Shown piece by piece: positions 35,023-43,293 of a stretch of 64,000 nt of DNA. Position numbers and translations under genes: made by a program. This DNA comes from Pseudomonas fulva 12-X (lineage in GTDB: Bacteria > Pseudomonadota > Gammaproteobacteria > Pseudomonadales > Pseudomonadaceae), in NCBI RefSeq assembly GCF_000213805.1, contig NC_015556.1, forward strand, positions 2,294,001-2,358,000, in the 5' to 3' direction. The first letter of the stretch is position 1, and every line of letters begins with the position of its first letter. The notes under the pieces are model-generated. The model did not search any database. It saw nothing but the letters and a program-made list of their open reading frames with translations, and was not told the DNA's origin.

Positions 35023-36675
35023 ATGCGTTTCGTTCATCCCCTGGTTGGTAGCGCTCTCACACTATTGTCGCTGTCGGTGATGGCTGCTACCGCTCCGGAC
35101 GCCGGACAGTCGCAGCAAAATCTCGACCAACGCCCATTGCAACTACCTGGCAAGCAACGCCTGGAGCTGAACCTGCCAGATGCGCCCTCGACCGAGGCCA
35201 AGCCGGGCGGGCCGAGCCTGCAGATCAACCGTTTCACCCTGCAGGGCAACAGTGCCATCACCAGCGAAGAACTACTGCCGCTGCTCGCCGACTTGCAAAA
35301 CCGCACGGTTTCCCTGGGCGAGTTGCAGGCCGGCGCCAACCGCATTACCGCCCTTTACCGCGAACGCGGTTATCCGCTGGCCCGGGCCTACATTCCGGCG
35401 CAGGAGATCGAGGGTGGGGTAGTGCAGATTGCCGTGATGGAAGGCCGCTACGGTGAGATCGCGCTGAACAATACATCGCGGGTTTCTGACGTAGCCTTGG
35501 CGCCGATCAAGCAGCTCAAGTCGGGGGATGCGGTCCGCTCCGCGCCGCTGGAGCGCAGCCTGCTGCTGCTCTCTGATACCCCGGGTGTGGAGGTCAAATC
35601 CACACTCAAGCCAGGTGCCTCTGTCGGGGCCACTGACTTGCTGGTGGACGTGCAACCCGGCCCGCTGTTGTCCGGCTCCATCGATGCCGACAACTACGGC
35701 AACCGCTTCACCGGCGAGTACCGCCTGGGCGGCACGCTCAACGTCAATAGTCCGCTGGGTTTGGGGGATCGACTGTCGCTGCGCGCCATGGGTTCGAATG
35801 AAGACCAGCAGTACGGCCGCATTGCCTACCAGTTGCCGATTGGTCCCTGGGCCACCCAGGTCGGCGTGGCCTATTCGGACATGGACTACCAACTGGCCAA
35901 GGACTTCGACGACCTCGATGCCCATGGCAATGCGCGTATCACCAGTGCCTACGCAATACAGCCGCTGGTGCGCAGCCGCGACTTGTCCCTGTACGCCCAG
36001 CTGCAGTACGACGACAAGCGGCTGAAGGACGACATCGATCTGTTCGATAGCAAGAGCGACAAGCGCTCGCGTGTGGTCACCACCAGTCTGAACGGGGAGA
36101 GCCGCGACCAGCTGTTTGGTGGTGGCATCAACAGCTTCGCCCTGGCCTGGAGCCAGGGCAGCCTGACGATCGACGGCGCCGCCAACCAGCGGTTCGATGA
36201 TCTGAGTGCCGGCACGCAAGGTCGCTTCCACAAGTTGAACCCGAGCCTTGTGCGCCTGCAGCGCCTGAGCGACCGCTTCAGCCTCTACAGCCAACTGCAA
36301 GGCCAGTGGGCTGACGGTAACCTGGACAGCTCGGAGAAGATCAGCCTCGGCGGTGCGTATGGCGTACGCGCTTATCCGCAGGGCGAGGCATCCGGTGACC
36401 AAGGCTGGTTGGCCAATCTCGAGCTGCGTTACGCGCTGACCGATACCTGGCAGCTCAGTACCTTCGTCGATCATGGCGAGGTGCGTCTGAACAAGGACAC
36501 CTGGAGCGACGGCGACAACCATCGCAGTCTGTCGGGCGCCGGTGTCGGTGCGCGCTGGGCGGCCAGCGGCTGGCAGATCAGCGCTACCTCGGCCTGGAAG
36601 TTGGGCAACGCCGATCCGCAAAGCGACGTCGACCGTAGCCCGAGGGTCTGGGTACAGGCCGTGCGATTTTTCTAA
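35023..36675 (+). CDS. ShlB/FhaC-family outer-membrane transporter (TpsB)
   Basis: A 550-residue Omp85-superfamily two-partner secretion transporter. The signal peptide is MRFVHPLVGSALTLLSLSVM. A POTRA_2 domain (about 60-135; INRFTLQGNSAITSEELLPL, then GYPLARAYIPAQEIEGG) and a second POTRA precede a 16-strand barrel. The VRGF-type tetrad is seen as GGAYGVRAYP near residue 447. It ends in the aromatic VQAVRFF as barrels do. It starts three bases after the tpsA stop and should export only that exoprotein. Confidence 0.94.
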   Translation: MRFVHPLVGSALTLLSLSVMAATAPDAGQSQQNLDQRPLQLPGKQRLELNLPDAPSTEAKPGGPSLQINRFTLQGNSAITSEELLPLLADLQNRTVSLGELQAGANRITALYRERGYPLARAYIPAQEIEGGVVQIAVMEGRYGEIALNNTSRVSDVALAPIKQLKSGDAVRSAPLERSLLLLSDTPGVEVKSTLKPGASVGATDLLVDVQPGPLLSGSIDADNYGNRFTGEYRLGGTLNVNSPLGLGDRLSLRAMGSNEDQQYGRIAYQLPIGPWATQVGVAYSDMDYQLAKDFDDLDAHGNARITSAYAIQPLVRSRDLSLYAQLQYDDKRLKDDIDLFDSKSDKRSRVVTTSLNGESRDQLFGGGINSFALAWSQGSLTIDGAANQRFDDLSAGTQGRFHKLNPSLVRLQRLSDRFSLYSQLQGQWADGNLDSSEKISLGGAYGVRAYPQGEASGDQGWLANLELRYALTDTWQLSTFVDHGEVRLNKDTWSDGDNHRSLSGAGVGARWAASGWQISATSAWKLGNADPQSDVDRSPRVWVQAVRFF

Positions 36676-36979
36676 ACTCGGCGCAACTGGCCGGGGATGT
36701 TGGGACGCTAGCGAGCCTTTCCAAGGAAGACACGAGCAGGCTGGCGAAATGAGCCGCAGTGAAGAGGTGAAGCCAAGTGCGACCATAGGACCGCCATATG
36801 TCGCCTTGGCGTACGATCTCTACGAGGGAAGTTGAGATAATCACCGTGCTACAGGCCTGCTTGTGCGTCTGGCAGGAAGGGCAGGTGGGTCTGTAGCAAC
36901 TCGCCATAACTTCGGCTGACAGCGCAGGAAATGCTGACTAAGCTCGAAGCAGGACCACCCAAGAGATGGAGCTCTCGCT
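36676..36979. other. Intergenic region
   Basis: About 300 bp after the TPS pair. The open frames here do not look coding, and I see no clear hairpin, repeat or promoter. Confidence 0.5.
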
Positions 36980-37213
36980 ATGGTCATCGCCGCCTCCGCG
37001 TTTGCTGTTATCAACGAACCCATCACTGCTCAGAAAATAGCACGCGACACAGGCGTCGACCTCGGCCTGATCAAAGCATGGGTGACGCATGCCAGATTTT
37101 ACGAGGACGGCAGCGGCTATCTGGTGTTCTTCAAGGCAGATACGCCGGGGGAGGTGCGGGAGCAGATCCCCCGGCTGACGGCAACCAACCTGCTGATCGT
37201 TCTGGCCGCCTGA
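36980..37213 (+). CDS. Small hypothetical protein
   Basis: A 77-residue protein starting at ATG 36980 with a GGAG site. The segment ITAQKIARDTGVDLGLIKAW could be a small helix-turn-helix, but the rest (ARFYEDGSGYLVFFKADTPG) does not resemble a known regulator. It is convergent with the next gene, with seven bases between the stops. No family recognised. Confidence 0.5.
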   Translation: MVIAASAFAVINEPITAQKIARDTGVDLGLIKAWVTHARFYEDGSGYLVFFKADTPGEVREQIPRLTATNLLIVLAA

Positions 37214-37220
37214 CCCTCAC

Positions 37221-37571
37221 CTATAACAGTTCGTCCAGCGGGCCGCGGGGGCAGAGTGTCCAAGGAACCTGGATCTTGTTTTCGGGCATACGGCAGTGCC
37301 AGACCTGCTGGTACATCTGGCCGTCAATGAATTCGACACCTTCGATCGTAAAGGCGAGCACGGCTATGTTCTCGACGCGGGCGTCATAGAGTTCAGGCAG
37401 TTCAGAGATACCGGGGCCGGTGTAGGCGCGGGCGACGGTAGCTTCGCGAGCCATGGGTGACTGCAGTGATTTGTTCATCTGCACGCAGGCACTGATGCGC
37501 GGCGCGCTGCTGAAGGCCTTGTTGGGCTTGCGCTTGCCGCGCTCGAAGAGAGGGAGCACTTCGTATTGCAT
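37221..37571 (-). CDS. Hypothetical protein
   Basis: A 116-residue protein with no signal peptide and no motif I recognise. A conserved-looking core is ELYDARVENIAVLAFTIEGV and FIDGQMYQQVWHCRMPENKI. Its ribosome-binding site is weak. It belongs to a run of small minus-strand genes upstream of the Arc-type repressor. Confidence 0.5.
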   Translation of the reverse strand: MQYEVLPLFERGKRKPNKAFSSAPRISACVQMNKSLQSPMAREATVARAYTGPGISELPELYDARVENIAVLAFTIEGVEFIDGQMYQQVWHCRMPENKIQVPWTLCPRGPLDELL

Positions 37572-37651
37572 GGCTGATCATCAGGTGCTGTATGGATAGC
37601 CAGTATTTTAGGTTTGGCTTTTGCTGGACGTCGAGAGCAGTTTGTCGGCGT

Positions 37652-37936
37652 TCAATGAGTGTCTTTCTTCAGTCCATCTATGTAGTCGACTTCAGCCTGC
37701 TGCTGAGGCTGTTCGCGCGCTGGCACCTTGGCGTCGCTGACCTGGGCCTGCAGGGTATCGAGCAGCAGCTTCTGGCGGCTCTGGCTTTCAAGGTGCGCTT
37801 CGAGTGCGAGGACCATCTCAGTGTTCATGCTGCTGTGATTGGTGGTGGCCAGTTCTTCAATGGCTTTGCGCATACCGTCAGGAAGTCGGATAACGAACTT
37901 ATCTGCGGTGCGTGAGGTAGATCCGGGCTTTTGCAT
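37652..37936 (-). CDS. Arc-type ribbon-helix-helix DNA-binding protein
   Basis: A 94-residue protein. The N-terminal half is an Arc/MetJ-like ribbon-helix-helix: DKFVIRLPDGMRKAIEELAT (DNA-binding beta strand and first helix), then NHSSMNTEMVLALEAHL (second helix). The C-terminal half is Gln-rich (EQPQQQAEVDYIDGLKK) and may mediate oligomerisation. ATG 37936 has an AAGGAAGG site. Such proteins are often phage or plasmid repressors; the target is unknown. Confidence 0.85.
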   Translation of the reverse strand: MQKPGSTSRTADKFVIRLPDGMRKAIEELATTNHSSMNTEMVLALEAHLESQSRQKLLLDTLQAQVSDAKVPAREQPQQQAEVDYIDGLKKDTH

Positions 37937-38138
37937 GATGGCCTTCCTTAGGGGTGATAGCTTTATGACACATCATGAGCCATTCGCTCAAGGAAGGCGC
38001 TGAGCGGCGTCACAGCCCTGCATTGTTCACCTCCAAACAAAATGCGGCCTTCCAGCCGAGCCAAGTATGTGCGGAGCTGTTAATGACACGTGACGGCACC
38101 TGTAATTCGACGGGTGATGGGGGAAGGCTGCTATAAAG

Positions 38139-38162
38139 AAAAGGCCGCTAGCGCGGCCTTTT
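38139..38162. terminator. Bidirectional intrinsic terminator
   Basis: AAAAGGCCGC (38139-38148) and GCGGCCTTTT (38153-38162) around a TAGC loop, directly after the mvaT-like stop. On the minus strand it terminates that gene. Confidence 0.85.
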
Positions 38163-38175
38163 ATTCGAAGAGGGG

Positions 38176-38535
38176 TTATTGAACCCAGCTCTCAACCGTT
38201 TCGGCGCCGTGCTCTTCTTTCCAGGCTCTGAGTTGTTTGTTGTTACCGCCTTTGGTCTCGAGGACCTCGCCGGTCTTCGGGTTCTTGTAACGCTTCAGAG
38301 TGCGCTCACGACGAGCAGGTTTGGCTGCCGCGCTTTTTTGTGTCTTGCCTGCTTCCGGATCAAGCACGGCAATTACATCGCGCAGCGAGTAGCTGTACTC
38401 ACCCAGAAGCTTGCGCAGTTTGCTTTCGAACTCGATTTCTTTCTTCAGGCCAGCATCGCCTTGAAGTGCTTCCAGGCGCTTCTTGTGTTCGGCAATCTGA
38501 GCTTCTAGCGCTTTGAATTCTGCAATCTTGGACAT
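38176..38535 (-). CDS. MvaT/MvaU-family H-NS-like nucleoid protein
   Basis: A 119-residue silencer of AT-rich DNA typical of Pseudomonas. The N-terminal coiled-coil oligomerisation region is FKALEAQIAEHKKRLEALQG. The C-terminal DNA-binding part has LKRYKNPKTGEVLETKGGNN and LRAWKEEHGAETVESW, the family's AT-hook-like loop region. ATG 38535 has an AGGAAG site. It may be a copy of chromosomal mvaT or an accessory paralogue; the latter often come with acquired DNA. Confidence 0.92.
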   Translation of the reverse strand: MSKIAEFKALEAQIAEHKKRLEALQGDAGLKKEIEFESKLRKLLGEYSYSLRDVIAVLDPEAGKTQKSAAAKPARRERTLKRYKNPKTGEVLETKGGNNKQLRAWKEEHGAETVESWVQ

Positions 38536-38682
38536 GGAACTTCCTTTTATGGGGTAGTGATGCGGCTATGGGTAGCCGCTAATCAAAGGTGATATCGAGT
38601 CTAAACATAAAGAGTTTTGGCGAGAATCTTCATCGGCGGCCCAGGTATAATTCCGCCGCCATTTTCAAATATAAGCTTTCTG

Positions 38683-39666
38683 ATGAAACCTGTTCTATCT
38701 TTCTTTGCTCTGCTGCTCTGTGTTGTTACGCCCTCATTCGCCAGCGCTCCTGGCACATTCACTGAAGCCAAAGTCATTGCCAAGCGCGAAGTCTTCTTTG
38801 ATCAGGCGGATGGGCCTGAAGGTGAGTTGTACTGCGGATGCAAATGGCAGTGGGTTGGAAAGTCTGGTGGCCGAGTCGACGCCGAGTCTTGCGGATACGA
38901 AGTCCGAAAGCAGCCTAATCGTGCCGAGCGTACTGAGTGGGAACATATCGTCCCGGCTTGGACATTTGGGCATCAACGTCAGTGTTGGCAGAACGGCGGC
39001 CGGAAGAACTGTGTTGCAACTGATCCAGTATTCCGAGCGATGGAGGCCGATCTCTACAACCTGTATCCCTCGGTTGGCGAAGTGAATGGTGACCGGGCCA
39101 ACTTCAATTACGGCATGGCCTCCAGTATTGCTCCTCAATACGGCCAGTGCTCAACCCGTATCGACTTCGGCGCCAGGACAGCTGAACCCAGAGATGAAGT
39201 GAAGGGGCTCGTCGCCAGAACGACCTTCTACATGTTTGATCGATACAACCTGAACATGTCGCGTCAACAGCAGCAAATCCTGATGGCCTGGAGCAAGCAA
39301 CACCCGGTCACTGCATGGGAGCTCGAGCGTAACGCGCGCATTGCCAAGATTGTCGGCTACCCGAACAAGTTCGTGACAGGCGAGCGAACCTGGGTACTAG
39401 GTTACAAGCCCAAAGGAGAGGGCGTCGTTACTCTGAATACTTCGAAGGCAGCGTCTCAACAGGTCGCAAGAGCACAGGAGCCTTCAAAAAACACCCAGGC
39501 GGCGGTAGCCAATGGTGAGGTGATCGGTAATCGTCGAAGCGGGGTGTATCACCTGCCTGCCGGCTGCCCGAGTTATGGGCAGGTTTCAGCAAAGAACCAA
39601 GTGTCGTTCGGGTCAGAGGCCGAGGCTATAGCGTCGGGTTTTCACAAGGCGGGCAATTGTAGGTGA
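38683..39666 (+). CDS. Secreted endonuclease I with C-terminal Ada-like zinc-binding domain
   Basis: A 327-residue protein. The signal peptide is MKPVLSFFALLLCVVTPSFA. An endonuclease I (EndA/Dns-type, H-N-H-like) domain covers about residues 22-230, with the catalytic block EWEHIVPAW and the family motif DLYNLYPSVGEVNGDRANF. The C-terminal module (about 275-327; GVYHLPAGCPSYG, EAEAIASGFHKAGNC) matches the Ada metal-binding domain. ATG 38683 starts at the signal peptide; an in-frame start at 38617 is not needed. It is expected to degrade DNA in the periplasm or outside the cell. Confidence 0.9.
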   Translation: MKPVLSFFALLLCVVTPSFASAPGTFTEAKVIAKREVFFDQADGPEGELYCGCKWQWVGKSGGRVDAESCGYEVRKQPNRAERTEWEHIVPAWTFGHQRQCWQNGGRKNCVATDPVFRAMEADLYNLYPSVGEVNGDRANFNYGMASSIAPQYGQCSTRIDFGARTAEPRDEVKGLVARTTFYMFDRYNLNMSRQQQQILMAWSKQHPVTAWELERNARIAKIVGYPNKFVTGERTWVLGYKPKGEGVVTLNTSKAASQQVARAQEPSKNTQAAVANGEVIGNRRSGVYHLPAGCPSYGQVSAKNQVSFGSEAEAIASGFHKAGNCR

Positions 39667-40485
39667 GCAAAAGACGTGGTTCGGAGTTTAGCCGCAGGCC
39701 GATTTGAGCTAGCCAAAAGCGCTGTGCGTGCGTGGACAAGGCTTTTGGCGATCAGGTTGCTCGCCGGTGAGATTTAGGGCGTATTGAATTTCACAGCAAT
39801 CCGCCCGCAAAGCTTTCATAAAGTCGGCAGGTCAGCAGAGCGGCTCGCCGATCATCCTGCTTGTCTCGAAATAGGAGCGCACCGGTCGGCCGCCAAGTCG
39901 GCCAGACCACTGCGAATGCGTATTGATCTTGGGGGAATTTTTTCTGCAACCTTCCTAATGAGGGTCAGTCATAGCTGTACCATCAATTATGGCTTATTGC
40001 TATCATTATGGTGGGCGCTACAGCTGAGTTCTATGCCGGCATCAGGCCGGCCTGCAAAAGAAGCCGCTGTGAGCGTCGTAAATACCAAACCTAGCCTTAT
40101 GAGGTCAGTGAAAAATCATGATTATCATTGCTCCAGCCATGTGGCTGACCAGTAGGTTGCGCCTTTCTAATAAGTCGCGGCTCTCGCTGGGTTTACGATC
40201 TTGCTACGAGGTTGGCTCAACCTAAATTGAGGCTTCTCCAGTTATATCTGTTCCATTTTTTGAAATATTTATGTGTGACGGCAATTCTTGCTTATCCACG
40301 CATCAGCCACTTATTGAGTCGAATGAGTATGTAAGGTTTCACCACCTACGGCCTTTATGGTCCGGATGGAGGAGGTTCGCCACGGCAGGCTGCTAATACA
40401 ATTCTTAGGCCTAATAAAAAGTCGACGTCATAGAACGTCTGCCCGAGGTAGCTGTACCTAACGTGTTTAATTCATGAGGTCTGCC
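39667..40485. other. Long AT-richer intergenic region
   Basis: About 800 bp with no supported gene. The longest plus-strand open frame (39784-40155) has an amino-acid mix and no ribosome-binding site that argue against it. I see no clear terminator, promoter or repeat. It precedes the chemoreceptor gene and is presumably leader plus remnant DNA. Confidence 0.5.
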
Positions 40486-42447
40486 ATGCTTAAAAATGCT
40501 CCCTTGAGTGCAAAGTTACTCCTTATTCTGATGTTTCCGCTGGCGGGTTTTTTGGCCTTCGCGGGGATTTTTGTGGCGCACAAACTTGAGACAGTTGGCG
40601 CGATGGATCGCGCAGTGGCTGCTACTAGTGCGGCTAAAAACATGAGTGATGTCGTCACTACCATCCAGCGTGAGCGCGGTGCCAGTGGTGTGTTTCTGGG
40701 CAGCGGTGGCAAGACCATGCAGGACAAGCTGAGAAGCTTGCGTCAGGAGACAGACAAGGCGATTACAGTGATGCGCGCTCAGCCCACTGAGGATCTTCCA
40801 GCTCCCGAGGCGATGCTACGCGCCATGGATGATCTGACCGCGTTGCGTCAGAAAGTGGACTCGCTTGCCATAAACAACACTGAGTCCGGCGCTCAGTTCA
40901 CCGACCTCATAGGGAAATTGATTGGTTTCTCTTACTCGCTGGAAACCACCATCGAGGATCCTGAAATATTACGAGCGTTGAGTTCGCTCAACCAGTTCTT
41001 CGATATGAAAGAGCGCTCAGGTCGTGAGCGCGTTCTGCTGGGGTTAGCGTTTAATCAGAACCGTTTTGATGCCCCTCTGCTGTCCCGTTTCAGTCGGAAC
41101 ATGGGTGAGTTTTCTGGCTATTTCGAGGCATTCCAGCGCTGGGCCCCTGAAGAGTTCAAAAACAAGTTGGATGCTGTTCTCCAACAACCGGCATCTGTTG
41201 AGGTTGCTCGCCTGCAGAAGCTTGGGTTTGATACGCCCTTGGGCAATCCGCTGAATATCAATCCGGAAGAATGGTTCAATCTCTCTACCAGTCGAATCGA
41301 CATGATGGCAAAAGTTGAGTCCGAGTTGGCTCAAGTAGTCGTCGGTCTTGCTAATATTGAGCGTAGCAATGCTCAGCAAAGTCTGTATCTGGCAATGGCT
41401 ACCGTTATTGTGATGTTGGTTGCTGTGTTGTGGCTGGCCTGGACAATTATTCACAACATCAAAATTGCAGTAGTCGATCTTAATCGGACCCTCATCTCGC
41501 TTTCCAAGCGTGACCTGACTGCCAGAACTTCTTACACGGGCAAAGACGAGTTTGGGGAGATATCGCGCAATTTGGACAATATGGCCTTGCATATCAGCGA
41601 GGTGATCAGCGAGATCGGAGGCGCCACTGCGCAGGTCGCGACTGCGGCGGAGCAATCTTCTGCTGTGGCTCTGCAGACCAGCAATAATGTGGCACAGCAG
41701 CGTCAGGGAACCGACCAGGTGGTCACTGCTATCAGTGAGATGAGTTCAACTGTCAAAGATGTAGCACGTAGCATAAACGACGCGGCCGAGATGTCTCAGC
41801 GTGTCAATGTCAGTACGGTGCAGGGAAAGGCCGAGATCGAGAAAACCATTGGTTTGATCAAAGGACTTGAGGTGCAAGCGCATGAGACATCACAGATCAT
41901 TGATGAGCTGAAGGGTGAAAGTGATTCTATCTCTTCGGTACTTGATGTGATTCGTGGTGTAGCGGAGCAGACAAACTTGCTGGCGCTGAACGCCGCTATT
42001 GAAGCCGCCCGGGCAGGTGAGCAGGGACGAGGTTTTGCGGTGGTCGCCGACGAAGTTCGTAATCTGGCGAAGAAAACTCAGGATTCTACCGTCAGCATTC
42101 AGAATATGATCGCCAACCTGCAATCCGGGTCCGAACGTGCTTCCAATTCGATGCAGGAAACGCTAGGTAAGGCTCAGGAGGGTGCGACCAACATCGTCCG
42201 CGCGGGTGAGCTTTTGGAGGAGATCGCCGAAGGCATTGCAAATATCAGCGACAGCAATATCCAAGTTGCTTCAGCCGCAGAGCAGCAGAGTCAGGTCGCC
42301 GAGGAAATCCACCGCAACGTCACCGAAATCAATACGCTGGTGATTCAGGTAAGTGCTGGTGCTGAGCAGACAGCGATCACCAGCCGTGAGCTTGCTCGAC
42401 TTGCGGAGCAGCAGCAGGGGCTGGTGGGTCGGTTCCGGGTGAGCTAG
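40486..42447 (+). CDS. NIT-domain methyl-accepting chemotaxis protein
   Basis: A 653-residue chemoreceptor. The first membrane helix is [21 protein letters not shown] periplasmic NIT (nitrate/nitrite-sensing-type) domain covers about 45-290, with [28 protein letters not shown] and [10 protein letters not shown]. The second membrane helix lies near 305-328 ([16 protein letters not shown]), then a HAMP linker and the MA signalling domain with tip [21 protein letters not shown] chose ATG 40486 because GAGG precedes it; the upstream in-frame ATG 40474 lacks a site. Nitrate or nitrite as ligand is known for other NIT receptors, not shown here. Confidence 0.93.
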   Translation: MLKNAPLSAKLLLILMFPLAGFLAFAGIFVAHKLETVGAMDRAVAATSAAKNMSDVVTTIQRERGASGVFLGSGGKTMQDKLRSLRQETDKAITVMRAQPTEDLPAPEAMLRAMDDLTALRQKVDSLAINNTESGAQFTDLIGKLIGFSYSLETTIEDPEILRALSSLNQFFDMKERSGRERVLLGLAFNQNRFDAPLLSRFSRNMGEFSGYFEAFQRWAPEEFKNKLDAVLQQPASVEVARLQKLGFDTPLGNPLNINPEEWFNLSTSRIDMMAKVESELAQVVVGLANIERSNAQQSLYLAMATVIVMLVAVLWLAWTIIHNIKIAVVDLNRTLISLSKRDLTARTSYTGKDEFGEISRNLDNMALHISEVISEIGGATAQVATAAEQSSAVALQTSNNVAQQRQGTDQVVTAISEMSSTVKDVARSINDAAEMSQRVNVSTVQGKAEIEKTIGLIKGLEVQAHETSQIIDELKGESDSISSVLDVIRGVAEQTNLLALNAAIEAARAGEQGRGFAVVADEVRNLAKKTQDSTVSIQNMIANLQSGSERASNSMQETLGKAQEGATNIVRAGELLEEIAEGIANISDSNIQVASAAEQQSQVAEEIHRNVTEINTLVIQVSAGAEQTAITSRELARLAEQQQGLVGRFRVS

Positions 42448-42830
42448 CGGATAGAAAGCCTCCAGTGCGGCTCCTGCTTACAGGAGCCGCTACTCCATTG
42501 CTGAACAGGGCAGTACCAATACGACTTGAGAGCCCTTTGCAGTCAGTCTCTGCGAGGGCGATGTTTGCTTTCTCCCTCCATCAGTCGCCGACAATTTCTA
42601 GCTACGTTAACTGCTTCATACGAGCTCGGATGAGCGCGCCGCCCGGCCAAGATTGGCCTCAAAGAACTGGAAAGCTCTAGTCAATAGCGCTGGCTAGCTG
42701 GGTTGAGCGCTGAAAGTGTAGCTAAAATCGGCGAGGCTGAAGCGAAGCGGTTGCTAAAAGTCCGTTCAGCCAAAAGGCTGAACGCAAAAAAATGGCCTTG
42801 CTCAGAGTTAGCATCGCAGCGAGGTTTACC
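42448..42830. other. Intergenic region with two hairpins
   Basis: GCGGCTCCTG (42467-42476) and CAGGAGCCGC (42481-42490) form a perfect 10-bp stem just after the chemoreceptor stop, a likely terminator with a poor T-tract. GTTCAGCC (42764-42771) and GGCTGAAC (42776-42783) form a second hairpin before the small gene at 42831. No gene in between is supported. Confidence 0.6.
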
Positions 42831-43052
42831 ATGGCCGCACCGTCTCAGAATCGTCAAAAGCAGGGAACTCTGGATCGTAATGGCATCATCCATGTGTCGG
42901 CGGAGGGCCTGGCGATCACTTGCTATGACAAAGAAGGACATACATTAGTTAATCTCAGGTTATCCAACCTTCAGCTTCGTAATGAAACACTCATCGCAGC
43001 CGCGATCCACCATCTCTATGGAAAAGTCCGGGACGCAGAGCCATCTGAATGA
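42831..43052 (+). CDS. Small hypothetical protein
   Basis: A 73-residue protein. ATG 42831 has a GAGG site; the frame is open further upstream. The sequence LDRNGIIHVSAEGLAITCYD and LVNLRLSNLQLRNETLIAAA looks coding but matches no family I know. It lies about 240 bp before the hybrid kinase. Confidence 0.5.
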   Translation: MAAPSQNRQKQGTLDRNGIIHVSAEGLAITCYDKEGHTLVNLRLSNLQLRNETLIAAAIHHLYGKVRDAEPSE

Positions 43053-43293
43053 CCATGGCTGAGTTGGCAAGTGGTGGCTTTGATATTGTCAGGATACGGA
43101 TTAGTGGGCAGTAGCGCGCCATGCGCCCATTGAGGTGCTATGCCGCGAGTGTCTGATATTTATGCTGTTGAAATCGTCAAAGCTTTTACAGAAGGGAGCG
43201 CTGCCGACGATAATGACTCATCGTGCAACCTAATGATCGGTTAAGACGTTTAAAGGTAACTGCGCCTGTTGTGCTTCTAGTGAGGGTCACATC

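Noticed and set aside
35272..36786. 504-residue minus-strand open frame opposite tpsB
   Set aside because: Shadow of tpsB; composition is Gln/Val-rich and unlike a real protein.
39784..40155. 123-residue plus-strand open frame
   Set aside because: No ribosome-binding site, no domain, and composition like random AT-richer DNA.
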